Below, in pieces: positions 41,640 through 49,967 of a stretch of 64,000 nucleotides of DNA (within the stretch, counting starts at the first letter, position 1; each line of letters starts with the position of its first letter). The notes beneath the pieces were generated by a model. It was not told the DNA's origin. It saw nothing but the letters and a program-made list of their open reading frames with translations, and made no database searches. Origin of the DNA: Pseudomonadota bacterium. GTDB lineage: Bacteria > Pseudomonadota > Gammaproteobacteria > Burkholderiales > Burkholderiaceae_C. The stretch spans positions 484,454 to 548,453 of the forward strand of contig JAFEEG010000001.1 in assembly GCA_018241225.1 (NCBI GenBank), written 5' to 3'. The translations under genes were made by a program, and so were the position numbers.

Positions 41640-42326
41640 CTACTGCGCCTGGCGGCGCTCGCGCCAGAGCACGGCGAAGTAGCCCAGCTCGCGTTGCTCC
41701 ACGTCCGACACCGCGGTGTAGCGCATCCCGGCATCGGACCATTGCACCAGGTTGAAGCCGCGTTCGCTCGATGCCGAAGGCGCACGCACCGTGCCGTCGC
41801 CGGGCTGGACGTACAGGTCGATCACATGCAGGTCGCGCTTGTAGACCAGCGCCGCCGTCGCCTCGCCGCGCACCTTGTCGATGCGCCCGCCCAGCAGCAC
41901 GAAGCCATCGGTGGCCAGGTCGAACACTGGCGGCGCGTAGTCGATGCGGCCCTGGAACCACGGCCGCACGGTGTGCCGGTCGGACGATGCAACGGCAATC
42001 AGGCCGGGCCCTTGCAACGCCTGCACATGCAGCGAGACCATCTGCGGAACCAGCGCCCAGCCGTGCCAGGCCTGGCGCGCCAAGGGCAGCGCCAGCGCAG
42101 CGCACAGCGCGCCGGCCGCAAAGCCTGCCCCTGCCGTGCCCCAGCCCCAGGCCGCGAACCGGGGCAGCCAGCCGCGACGCGCGCGGGCGCGCCGGCCGTC
42201 CTCGCGCAGCTGCTGCAGCGACAGCTGGGTGCGCACGCTGGCGTGCAGCGACTGTGGCGCCTGGTGTCGGCTGGCGTGCTGGCCGATGAGCGCCGACAGT
42301 GCCTCGTCGTCCTGCTCGTGCTTCAT
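41640..42326 (-). CDS. Membrane-anchored anti-sigma factor, 228 aa
   Basis: A cytoplasmic N-terminal domain (MKHEQDDEALSALIGQHASR) with an R-rich stretch, one transmembrane helix (about 58-78, GTAGAGFAAGALCAALALPL) and a periplasmic domain rich in beta (LATDGFVLLGGRID). ATG at 42326 overlaps the sigma stop by four bases. The N-terminal domain has no zinc motif; the identification rests on layout and topology next to the sigma gene. The signal sensed is unknown. Confidence 0.82.
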   Translation of the reverse strand: MKHEQDDEALSALIGQHASRHQAPQSLHASVRTQLSLQQLREDGRRARARRGWLPRFAAWGWGTAGAGFAAGALCAALALPLARQAWHGWALVPQMVSLHVQALQGPGLIAVASSDRHTVRPWFQGRIDYAPPVFDLATDGFVLLGGRIDKVRGEATAALVYKRDLHVIDLYVQPGDGTVRAPSASSERGFNLVQWSDAGMRYTAVSDVEQRELGYFAVLWRERRQAQ

Positions 42327-42844
42327 ACGGCTCCCCTTTCCAGGTCCTGCGCCAGCGCCTGGCGCAGGCGTTCTCGCGCACGCGACAACCTCGACATCAC
42401 GGTGCCCACCGGCACGCCTGCAATGCGGGCGATGGCCGCGTAGTCCAGGCCCTCGAGCTCGCGCAGCACCACCACCTCGCGCAGTGGTGGCGGCAGCGCC
42501 CGGAGCGCGGCGTCGACCCGGGCGCCGACCTCGCGTTCGTACAACTGCGCGTCGGGGCCCGGTGTGCTGTCGACGGCGTCGTGGTCCCCGCCGTCTTCGT
42601 CGTCGAGACCCTGCGGCCATTGACGCGTGCGCGCCAGGGTGTCGAAGCAGGTGCGCCGCACGATGCCCAGGAACCAGGGCCTGGCATCGCCCTCGCGCAG
42701 CGTGTCGAAGTAGCGCATGGCGCGCAGTGCAGCTTCCTGCACCGCATCTTCGGCCTGGGTGTCACCGCGCAGCAGCCAGCGCGCCAGGTTGTAGCCGGCA
42801 TCCAGGTGCGGCAGCACACGGCGCTCGAAGGCACTGCGGTCCAT
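42323..42844 (-). CDS. ECF-type RNA polymerase sigma factor, 173 aa
   Basis: Sigma-2 region (LARWLLRGDTQAEDAVQEAA ... RAMRYF) and sigma-4 HTH (LREVVVLRELEGLDYAAIAR ... VPVGTVMSRLSRARERLRQ). Length is typical for ECF sigma factors, without sigma-3. Start ATG at 42844. Ten bases after the CuA gene and overlapping the anti-sigma gene, so sigma, anti-sigma and envelope genes are one unit. Confidence 0.93.
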   Translation of the reverse strand: MDRSAFERRVLPHLDAGYNLARWLLRGDTQAEDAVQEAALRAMRYFDTLREGDARPWFLGIVRRTCFDTLARTRQWPQGLDDEDGGDHDAVDSTPGPDAQLYEREVGARVDAALRALPPPLREVVVLRELEGLDYAAIARIAGVPVGTVMSRLSRARERLRQALAQDLERGAV

Positions 42845-42854
42845 GGCCTGGACA

Positions 42855-43241
42855 TTACACCGGGGTGATCACGAAGCGGCCGTGCATTTTCTCGTGCCCC
42901 TCTCCGCAGAAGTTGTCGCACAGGAAGTCGATGTTGCCTGGCGCGCTCGGGTGCAGCTCGAACCGGGTGGGCTGCCCCGGCACCAGGTCGTAGCGCTTGC
43001 CCAGGTCGGGAATGTTCATGCCGTGCACGAAATCCACCGCCTGCACCACCACCTGCACCCGCTCGCCCACCTTGATCGCCACCTGCGCCGGCTCGAAGGA
43101 AAAGCGCCGCGCGACGATCTCGACCGTTCGGATCGTTCCGGTCTGCGCCTGGGCCTGCACCAGCGAGCCCAGCGACCAGGCCCCGGCCGCCAATACGCCG
43201 ATGCCCAGCATCGAACGCCGCCCCCGCAATGACGCACTCAT
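42855..43241 (-). CDS. Exported CuA-type cupredoxin, 128 aa
   Basis: A signal peptide (MSASLRGRRSMLGIGVLAAG ... VQAQAQT) is followed by a cupredoxin domain with His in VHGMNIP and the CuA-like ligand set CDNFCGEGHEKMHG (C-x3-C-x3-H-x2-M), as in cytochrome oxidase subunit II and nitrous-oxide reductase. A free-standing CuA protein could carry electrons or copper. ATG at 43241 overlaps the stop of the phosphoesterase gene (ATGA). Confidence 0.85.
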   Translation of the reverse strand: MSASLRGRRSMLGIGVLAAGAWSLGSLVQAQAQTGTIRTVEIVARRFSFEPAQVAIKVGERVQVVVQAVDFVHGMNIPDLGKRYDLVPGQPTRFELHPSAPGNIDFLCDNFCGEGHEKMHGRFVITPV

Positions 43242-44125
43242 GCCTTCACCACCGGCAGTTCGACGAACTTGACCTCGGCCGATTGCCCCGAGGCGGTGAC
43301 TTCGCGAAAGCCCAGGCCCGCATAGGGCGCGCCTGGATTCCACGGTACGGGCAGGCGTTGCTCCTGCGAGCCGGGCGCCGGCTGCGCAAAGATCAGCGAC
43401 CGGGCCGCGTGGTGCGCGATGTGGCCTGTCATGTGGTGGTTCTCCTGGTGGATGTGGCCATAGAACACCGTCACGTTCTGGTAGGGCATGAGGGCGTCCA
43501 CCACCTGCGCGCCGTCGCGCGTGGCCCAGTCCCACTTGGGCGCCAGGTCGAACAGCGGCCGGTGCGTCAGCACCACGATGGGCGCTGCCTTGTCGCGCGA
43601 GGCCAGATCCGCCTTCAACCAGGCCAATTGCTGCTCGCCGACGCGCGCCCCCGGGTCGGACACGTTGTCCAGCGCGATGAAGTGCACGCCCTTGTGGTCG
43701 AAGCTGTAGTGGGTGTCGCCGAAAAACTCCTGGAAGGCGGCGCCCTTGTCTAGCGCGGCGTCGTGCTCGCCGGGCATGAAGCGGATGTTGCGCACCTTCA
43801 GGTCATCGGTCAGGCGCTTGAACTCCGCCAGGCGCCGGCGGCGTTCAGCCGGGTCGTCGGTGGTGTGGGTCAGATCGCCCGTGAAGACGATGAAGTCGGG
43901 CGGCTGGGCCAGCGCATTGACGCTGGCGATCGCCTTGGGCAGCGTGCCCTTGGCATCCGGGTTGGCGGGGCCGGTGTAGCCCCAATGGGTATCTGAAAGC
44001 TGAACGAAATAGAAGTCGCCGGTTCCGGCGCTCGCCGAGCCGGCGCCTGCGCAGCCGGACAAGGCACCTGAGAACACGGCACCGCCTCCAGCAGCGGCCA
44101 GGGCCAGAAAATCGCGTCTTTGCAT
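43238..44125 (-). CDS. Tat-exported metallophosphoesterase (lipoprotein-like), 295 aa
   Basis: N-terminus MQRRDFLALAAAGGGAVFSG carries a twin-Arg motif and a lipobox-like SGC, so it is Tat-exported and may be lipid-anchored. Calcineurin-type motifs are LSDTHWGY, VFTGDLTH, MPGEHDAAL (His/Asp in place of the usual N-H-D), VVLTHRPLF and YGHIHQENHH. Substrate unknown. First gene of the phosphoesterase-CuA-sigma-anti-sigma unit. The preferred start ATG at 44125 is supported by the signal sequence. Confidence 0.88.
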   Translation of the reverse strand: MQRRDFLALAAAGGGAVFSGALSGCAGAGSASAGTGDFYFVQLSDTHWGYTGPANPDAKGTLPKAIASVNALAQPPDFIVFTGDLTHTTDDPAERRRRLAEFKRLTDDLKVRNIRFMPGEHDAALDKGAAFQEFFGDTHYSFDHKGVHFIALDNVSDPGARVGEQQLAWLKADLASRDKAAPIVVLTHRPLFDLAPKWDWATRDGAQVVDALMPYQNVTVFYGHIHQENHHMTGHIAHHAARSLIFAQPAPGSQEQRLPVPWNPGAPYAGLGFREVTASGQSAEVKFVELPVVKA

Positions 44126-44236
44126 GATGGAATGCCTCCGCAGCAAGCCAGTGGATGAAGATCGAGCCACCTTTTTCAAGGGGCTCATCCAGTCCTACCG
44201 GGGCAGGTGCGATTTCATTCCCTGCGCATGGCCAGT

Positions 44237-44701
44237 TCAGGCCAGCATGCCCTCAACGATCAGCTTCCAGTGCTTTTCGTCCACCGGCGTGATCGACAGC
44301 CGGTTGCCCCGGCGCAGCACGATCATGTCGGCCAGCTCGGGGGTGGCGCGCATCTCGGGCAGCGACAGCAGGCGAGTCTTGCGCAACGCCTGCACGTCCA
44401 GCAGCAGCCAGCGCGGCTTGTCGGCCTTGGAATCGGCGTCGTAGTAGGGCGAGCTGGCGTCGAACTGCGTCGGGTCGGTCCGCGTGCCCGAAGCCACCCG
44501 GGCCACGCCGACGATGCCCGGCTGCGGACAACTGGAGTGATAGAAAAGCACGCCGTCACCCACCTGCATATCCTTGCTCATGAAATTGCGCGCCTGGTAG
44601 CTGCGCACGCCGGTCCAGGGCACGGTGGCGTCGGGCGCGGCCAGGGCATCGTCGATGGAACAGTCGTCCGGCTCCGATTTCATCAACCAGTACTGGGTCA
44701 T
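44237..44701 (-). CDS. EVE-domain (PUA-like) protein, THYN1-type, 154 aa
   Basis: MTQYWLMKSEPDDCSIDDAL is the classic EVE start, with WTGVRSYQARNFM, GDGVLFYHSSC and GIVGVARVASGT following. EVE proteins bind modified bases in DNA or RNA. The molecular target here is unknown. Single gene, convergent-side neighbour to none; start ATG at 44701. Confidence 0.92.
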   Translation of the reverse strand: MTQYWLMKSEPDDCSIDDALAAPDATVPWTGVRSYQARNFMSKDMQVGDGVLFYHSSCPQPGIVGVARVASGTRTDPTQFDASSPYYDADSKADKPRWLLLDVQALRKTRLLSLPEMRATPELADMIVLRRGNRLSITPVDEKHWKLIVEGMLA

Positions 44702-44793
44702 CGGCACTCTCCTGGATATGGGGCGGCAAGGGTAGCAAAACGGCGCAAACCCGTGCACCGGCGCGCCCAGCGGCTAAACTTTCGGGCTCCGCC

Positions 44794-45171
44794 ATGCTTG
44801 CCTTCACCTTCGCACGCCGTGCACACCGCTCTCGCCGCACGCTGCCGCGCCATTTCGCGTGGCTGCTGTGGCTGGCACTGCTGGTGCCGCTGGCGCAGAC
44901 GGTGGCAGCCTGCCACGTCTACTCGCACACCGGCGAGCTGGCGGCCGGCACGGTCGACATCAGCAAGAGCAAGCATTCGGCCGGCGCCTCGCACTGCGAC
45001 CTGTGCCTGGCCGGCAGCGTCGTGCACGCCGGTGGCCTGCCGGCGGCAGAACTGCTGCCCGCCCTTGTCCATCTCCATCACGCGGCGCCTGCCGCTGACT
45101 TCGACTCGCCCTGGACGCCCCCGCTCGCGCTGGCCTACCAGGGCCGCGCGCCACCCTTCGCCCTGACCTGA
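44794..45171 (+). CDS. DUF2946-like exported protein in the zinc locus, 125 aa
   Basis: A hydrophobic signal/anchor (HFAWLLWLALLVPLAQTVAA) precedes a His/Cys-bearing region (CHVYSHTG, GASHCDLCLAGSVVH, LVHLHHAAP) that could bind metal. Proteins of this kind occur beside zinc uptake genes. It is 82 bp upstream of the outer-membrane protein gene on the same strand. No clear Zur box was seen by eye in the 92 bp upstream. Function unknown. Confidence 0.7.
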   Translation: MLAFTFARRAHRSRRTLPRHFAWLLWLALLVPLAQTVAACHVYSHTGELAAGTVDISKSKHSAGASHCDLCLAGSVVHAGGLPAAELLPALVHLHHAAPAADFDSPWTPPLALAYQGRAPPFALT

Positions 45172-45253
45172 ACGTTGTCACTTCGCGCCCGCGCCGCCTT
45201 TTTCCTGCGGCGCACGGGCGTGCTTCCAGACGTGCTTGCCAGGAGCGAATTCC

Positions 45254-46741
45254 GTGCACAGAAAACTCATTCCCGTGGGCAGCCTCGCGCTCGCCCTTTC
45301 CCTGCCTGCCGGCGCACAGACCGCCGGGGCGCCCTCTTCATCGGACATCGAAGCGCTGCGAAAGGAGATCGGCGCCATGCGCGCCGACTACGAGGCCAAG
45401 ATCCAGGCGCTTGAAAAGCGCGTGAAGGATGCCGAATCCGCCGCCGCCAAGGCCCAATGGTCTGCGCCCCCGGTCGCGGCCGGGGCTGCGGCCACTGCAG
45501 GCGCCGCGACGGCGACAAACGCCGGCACGACCGGCGCAACGCCAGCGCCGGTCGTCCCCGCGCCGGCGCCAGTGCTGGCCAGTGGCGCCGCGCCGGCCGC
45601 AGCGCCCGGCGGCGGCAACGCCAACGGCTTCAACCCGGCTGTTTCGCTCATTCTTTCGGGCGGCTACATCAACACCTCGCAGGACCCGGCCAACTACGCC
45701 ATCAGCGGCTTTCCCCGCACGCCAAACGCCGAACAAGGCCCGGGCACGCGCAGCTTCAGCCTGGGCGAGACGGAACTGGGCTTCTCGGCCAGCATCGACC
45801 CGTACTTCCGCGGCCAGGCCACGCTGGCTGTCACGCCCGAGAACGAGGTCAGCGTGGAAGAGGCCTTTGTCGAGACCACGGCATTGGGCAACGGGCTGAC
45901 GCTCAAGGGCGGGCGCTTCTTCTCCAACATCGGCTACCTCAACTCGCAGCATGCGCACGTGTGGGACTTCGTCGATGCACCCCTGGCCTACCAGGCCATG
46001 CTGGGCACGCAGTACGGCAACGACGGCCTGCAGCTCAAGTGGATCGCGCCCATCGACCAGTACGTCGAGTTCAATGCCGAAGTGGGCCGCGCCGCCAGCT
46101 TCCCGGGCAGCGAAACCGGCAAGAACGGCAACGGCATGTACAGCCTGGGGGTGCACACCGGTGGCGACATTGGTGCGAGCAACAGCTGGCGCGTGGGCGC
46201 GTCGGTGCTGGGCGCCAAGGCCAGCGACCAGGCCTTGCTGATGAGCAATGGCGCCGGCGGCGAATTCACCAACGCCTTCAGCGGCAACTCGCGCGTGTAC
46301 GTGCTCGACGGCGTGTGGAAGTGGGCCCCCAACGGCAACGCCACGCGCACCAACTTCAAGCTGCAGGGCGAGTACCTGCGCGCCGACCGTAGCGGTGACA
46401 TGGTGGTGGACAGCACCGGCACCGCCTTGCCGGGCAGCTACAGCGATGCGGCCTCGGGCTGGTACCTGCAGGGCATCTACCAGTTCATGCCGCGCTGGCG
46501 CGCAGGCCTGCGCACCGAGCGGCTGGACCCGGGCACGCCCTTCTTCTCCGGCGGCAGCGACCTGGTGGCCACGGGCTACATGCCGAAGAAGAACACGCTG
46601 CTGCTGGAATACGCGCCCAGCGAGTTCTCGCGCATCCGCCTGCAGTACGCACGCGACCAGGCCCGCGAAGGCGCGCCGGACAACCAGTTCTGGATCCAGT
46701 ACCAGATGAGCCTGGGCGCCCACGGCGCACATGCGTTCTGA
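45254..46741 (+). CDS. Outer-membrane channel-like protein of the zinc locus, 495 aa
   Basis: GTG at 45254 has an ideal aggag site nine bases upstream; the product starts HRKLIPVGSLALALSLPAGA, a signal peptide. A short coiled coil (SSDIEALRKEIGAMRADYEA) and an Ala/Pro-rich linker precede a beta-barrel with blocks such as FNPAVSLILSGGYINTSQDP and GRFFSNIGYLNSQHAHVWDF, ending QFWIQYQMSLGAHGAHAF with terminal Phe. The terminal and linker architecture resembles trimeric or substrate-specific porins. Location upstream of znuA suggests zinc passage across the outer membrane (inference). Confidence 0.8.
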   Translation: MHRKLIPVGSLALALSLPAGAQTAGAPSSSDIEALRKEIGAMRADYEAKIQALEKRVKDAESAAAKAQWSAPPVAAGAAATAGAATATNAGTTGATPAPVVPAPAPVLASGAAPAAAPGGGNANGFNPAVSLILSGGYINTSQDPANYAISGFPRTPNAEQGPGTRSFSLGETELGFSASIDPYFRGQATLAVTPENEVSVEEAFVETTALGNGLTLKGGRFFSNIGYLNSQHAHVWDFVDAPLAYQAMLGTQYGNDGLQLKWIAPIDQYVEFNAEVGRAASFPGSETGKNGNGMYSLGVHTGGDIGASNSWRVGASVLGAKASDQALLMSNGAGGEFTNAFSGNSRVYVLDGVWKWAPNGNATRTNFKLQGEYLRADRSGDMVVDSTGTALPGSYSDAASGWYLQGIYQFMPRWRAGLRTERLDPGTPFFSGGSDLVATGYMPKKNTLLLEYAPSEFSRIRLQYARDQAREGAPDNQFWIQYQMSLGAHGAHAF

Positions 46742-46791
46742 AGAACAAGCTCGTTCATCCACTCATTCATGCAAGAGAGAAAGGAAAGCGT

Positions 46792-47724
46792 ATGACAAGG
46801 CTTCATCGCTCATCGTCGAAGTGGGCCGCCCTGGTGCTGGCACCGCTCGCGTGCCTGTTCGCCGCGGCGCCCGCCAGCGCCGCGCTGCGCGTATTCGCCT
46901 GCGAACCCGAATGGGGCGCGCTGGCACAGGAGCTGGGCGGCAAGCTGGTGGAGGTGACCGTGGCCACCACCGCGCTGCAGGACCCGCACCAGATCCAGGC
47001 CAAGCCCAGCCTCATTGCCCGCACGCGCAATGCCGACCTGGTGGCATGCACCGGCGCCGAGCTGGAGATCGGCTGGCTGCCGCAACTGCTTCAGCAGTCT
47101 GGCAACCAGAAGGTGCAGGCCGGCCAGCCCGGCAACTTTGCGGCGGCCGACTATGTGAACAAGCTGGAAGTGCCCACGCAGCTCGACCGCTCGCAAGGCG
47201 ACGTGCATGCGGCCGGCAATCCGCACATCCAGACCGACCCGCGCAACATCGCCCGGGTGGCCGAGGCGCTGGGCCCGCGCCTGGCGCAGCTCGACCCCGC
47301 CAACGCCGCCGAGTACGCACGCCTGCAAGCGGACTTTGCCAAGCGCTGGCAGGAGGCCATGGCGCGCTGGAACACCAAGGCCGCGCCGCTCAAGGGCGCG
47401 TCGGTGGTCTCGCAGCACAAGGGCTTTGCCTACCTGTACGACTGGCTGAGCCTGAAGGAGGTGGCGGTGCTCGAGCCCAAGCCCGGCATCGAGCCCACCG
47501 TGTCGCACCTGCAGGGCGTGCAGGCCGCGCTCAAGGGCAACCCGGCGCGCATGGTGATCTACGCGGCCTACCAGGATTCGCGTCCCTCGGAATGGCTGAG
47601 CAAGAACGCCGGCATCCCCGCTGTGAAGCTGCCCTTCACCGTGGGCGGCAGCGACGCCGCCAAGGACCTGTTCGGCCTGTTCGACGACACGCTCGATCGC
47701 CTGCTGACGGCGGGCAAGCCATGA
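46792..47724 (+). CDS. znuA: Periplasmic zinc-binding protein ZnuA-like
   Basis: Metal ABC transporter cluster A-I receptor, 310 aa. Signal peptide to ASAAL; then RVFACEPEWGALAQELGG, LQDPHQIQAKPSLIARTRNA (His ligand), GNPHIQTDPRNIARVAEAL (His), SVVSQHKGFAYLYDW (His) and YAAYQDSRPSEWLSKN. Loss of a long His-rich loop is noted. The stop overlaps znuB (ATGA). Confidence 0.9.
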   Translation: MTRLHRSSSKWAALVLAPLACLFAAAPASAALRVFACEPEWGALAQELGGKLVEVTVATTALQDPHQIQAKPSLIARTRNADLVACTGAELEIGWLPQLLQQSGNQKVQAGQPGNFAAADYVNKLEVPTQLDRSQGDVHAAGNPHIQTDPRNIARVAEALGPRLAQLDPANAAEYARLQADFAKRWQEAMARWNTKAAPLKGASVVSQHKGFAYLYDWLSLKEVAVLEPKPGIEPTVSHLQGVQAALKGNPARMVIYAAYQDSRPSEWLSKNAGIPAVKLPFTVGGSDAAKDLFGLFDDTLDRLLTAGKP

Positions 47725-48509
47725 ACTGGCACACGCTGGACATCGGCATCCTCGGGCCGGCCATGGTGGCCGGACTGCTGGTGCTGGCAACGCACGTGCC
47801 GCTGGGCGCGCAGGTACTCGAGCGCGGCATCGTCTTCATCGACCTGGCCATTGCACAGATTGCCGGCCTGGGCGTGATCGCGGCCGATGCGCTGGGCGTG
47901 GAGCACGGCGGCGTGGCGGTGCAGTTCGCGGCCGTTGGTGCGGCCCTGGCCGGCGCCTGGCTGCTTACCTGGACGGAGAAGCGCGCGGCGCACCAGCAGG
48001 AGGCACTCATCGGCGTGCTGTTCGTGCTGGCCGCCTGCGCGGGCATTCTCATGCTCGCGGGCAACCCGCACGGTGGCGAGCACCTCAAGGATCTTCTCGT
48101 CGGGCAGATCCTGTGGGTGGACAGCACGCACCTCGTGTGGCTGGCGGCGGTTTCCGCCGTGCTGCTGTTGGCCATGCGCCTGGGCTGGACAGCCCGCCTG
48201 GGGCGCTTTGGCTTCTACGGCGTGTTTGCGGTCGCGGTTACCGCATCGGTGCAACTGGTGGGGGTGTACCTGGTGTTCTCCAGCCTGATCATTCCGGCCC
48301 TGGCCACGCGCAGCCTGCCGCGCGGCACGCGGCGCAACGCGCTGGCCTACGGCGTGGGTGCGCTGGGCTATGCGCTGGGGCTGGCGCTGTCGGCGCTGCT
48401 GGACCTGCCTTCGGGCGCCATGATCGTGTGGACGCTGGCCGCCGTGGCGGTGGCCACGGCCTGCCTGCTGCCCAGCCGGCCAGGCCGCAGCGCAGCGGGC
48501 GAGGCCTAG
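47721..48509 (+). CDS. znuB: Metal ABC transporter permease ZnuB-like
   Basis: ABC-3 family inner-membrane permease, 262 aa, with about seven or eight hydrophobic helices (LGPAMVAGLLVLATHVPLGA ... MIVWTLAAVAVATACLL). Blocks ERGIVFIDLAIAQIAGLGV and FSSLIIPALATRSLP are typical of the family. The ATG overlaps the znuA stop by four bases. No ATPase gene is present in the window next to it, so the ATPase must be encoded elsewhere. Confidence 0.88.
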   Translation: MNWHTLDIGILGPAMVAGLLVLATHVPLGAQVLERGIVFIDLAIAQIAGLGVIAADALGVEHGGVAVQFAAVGAALAGAWLLTWTEKRAAHQQEALIGVLFVLAACAGILMLAGNPHGGEHLKDLLVGQILWVDSTHLVWLAAVSAVLLLAMRLGWTARLGRFGFYGVFAVAVTASVQLVGVYLVFSSLIIPALATRSLPRGTRRNALAYGVGALGYALGLALSALLDLPSGAMIVWTLAAVAVATACLLPSRPGRSAAGEA

Positions 48510-48518
48510 GGCACGGGG

Positions 48519-49856
48519 TTACTGCGGCGGCGACATCGCCGTCAGCACTGCCACGCTCATGGCCTCCACGCTGGTCTTGATCGACGGCTCGGGCACCGGC
48601 GCGTAGAAAGGCGAGTGGTTGAACGGCACGGGCTTGCCGCCCGGCTTGCTGGCCTCCACCCAGTCCTTGGGGTTGACGGTGCCCACGAAGAACATCATGC
48701 CCGGCACGCCTGCGTTGAGAAACTCCGAGAAGTCCTCGCTGGCCGTGATGGGCGGCGACTCCGTCACGTTGCGATCGCCCAGCGCCGCCTTGAGGGCCGC
48801 TGCCGTGCGCTTGACCACGGCAGCGTCGTTCACCACGGCTGCGCCGCCGGCCTCCAGCGCCACTGTCGGCTCGGGCGCACCGGCCATGGCCGCGGCCGCG
48901 TTGGCGGTGCGGCGCACGCCGGTCAGGAGCTTCTCGCGCACCTCGGGCTTGTAGGAGCGGATGGTGCCGCGCAGCACCACCGTGTCCGGAATGATGTTGC
49001 CCACCGTGCCGCCCTGGATCGCGCCCACCGTGACCACGCCGAACTCGGCCGGGTCCTTCTCGCGGCTGACCACGGTCTGCACGTCGGTGATGAAGTGCGC
49101 GGCAATGGCGATGGGGTCGATCGTCTTGTCGGGCGCCGAGCCGTGGCCACCGCGGCCCTTGAAGGTGATCTCCATGCCGTCGGAATTCGAGGTGGTGGGC
49201 CCTGCGCGGTAGCCCACGGTGCCATAGGGCGCTGCCGAGCTGTGCAGCGCCAGCGCGTAGTCGGGCTTGCCGAAGCGCTTGAACAGCCCGTCGTTGATCA
49301 TCGACTTGGCGCCGTTGACCGTTTCCTCGGCGGGCTGCGCAACGAACATCAGCGTGCCTTTCCACTGGTCCTTCACGGCCAGCAGGGTGCGCGCGGTGCC
49401 CACCCACGACGCCATGTGCACGTCATGCCCGCAGCTGTGGGCCACGAAGGTCTCGCGGCCATTGGATTGGGCCTTGACCTTGCTGGCATACGGCAGGCCC
49501 GTCTTTTCTTCCATGGGCAGCGCGTCCAGCTCGGTACGCACCAGCACCGTGGGGCCGGCGCCGTTCTTGTAGATGGCCACCACGCCGGTGCCGCCCACCT
49601 TCTCGGTCACCTCGAAGCCCAGCTTGCGCATCTCCTCGGCCAGCTTGCCTGCCGTGCGCACTTCATGAAAGCCAAGTTCGGGATTGGCGTGCAAATCCTT
49701 GTAGAGCGTCTCGAGCGAGGGGTACATCCCATTCACGATCGGCGAGAGCTGCGCATGCAAGGGCGAAGCAGCATCCTGCGCCGCAGCGCCGGCCGAAACT
49801 GCCGCTACGGCACAAGCCACCGCGCAACGGCGGAAGAAAAGCGAATCCAAAAGCAT
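48519..49856 (-). CDS. Exported M20-family amidohydrolase, 445 aa
   Basis: N-terminal signal sequence (MLLDSLFFRRCAVACAVAAV ... GAAAQ), then peptidase M20/amidohydrolase motifs: HANPELGFHEVRTAGKLAEE, metal-ligand block AHSCGHDVHMASWVGTA, and QPAEETVNGAKSMI; a dimerisation domain (about 225-335). Likely hydrolyses N-acyl amino acids or hippurate-like compounds. ATG at 49856 gives the signal peptide; longer starts would precede it. Convergent with the zinc operon. Confidence 0.88.
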   Translation of the reverse strand: MLLDSLFFRRCAVACAVAAVSAGAAAQDAASPLHAQLSPIVNGMYPSLETLYKDLHANPELGFHEVRTAGKLAEEMRKLGFEVTEKVGGTGVVAIYKNGAGPTVLVRTELDALPMEEKTGLPYASKVKAQSNGRETFVAHSCGHDVHMASWVGTARTLLAVKDQWKGTLMFVAQPAEETVNGAKSMINDGLFKRFGKPDYALALHSSAAPYGTVGYRAGPTTSNSDGMEITFKGRGGHGSAPDKTIDPIAIAAHFITDVQTVVSREKDPAEFGVVTVGAIQGGTVGNIIPDTVVLRGTIRSYKPEVREKLLTGVRRTANAAAAMAGAPEPTVALEAGGAAVVNDAAVVKRTAAALKAALGDRNVTESPPITASEDFSEFLNAGVPGMMFFVGTVNPKDWVEASKPGGKPVPFNHSPFYAPVPEPSIKTSVEAMSVAVLTAMSPPQ

Positions 49857-49967
49857 TCGAAAAGACCTTTCGTGTTGATTGATTGGACGGGACAGCAAAA
49901 CTAGCAGGCTTGTGGCCGGGATGCTGTCCCACGCGAGGCACTTCGGTGCGCGAGCGAGAATCGCGCC

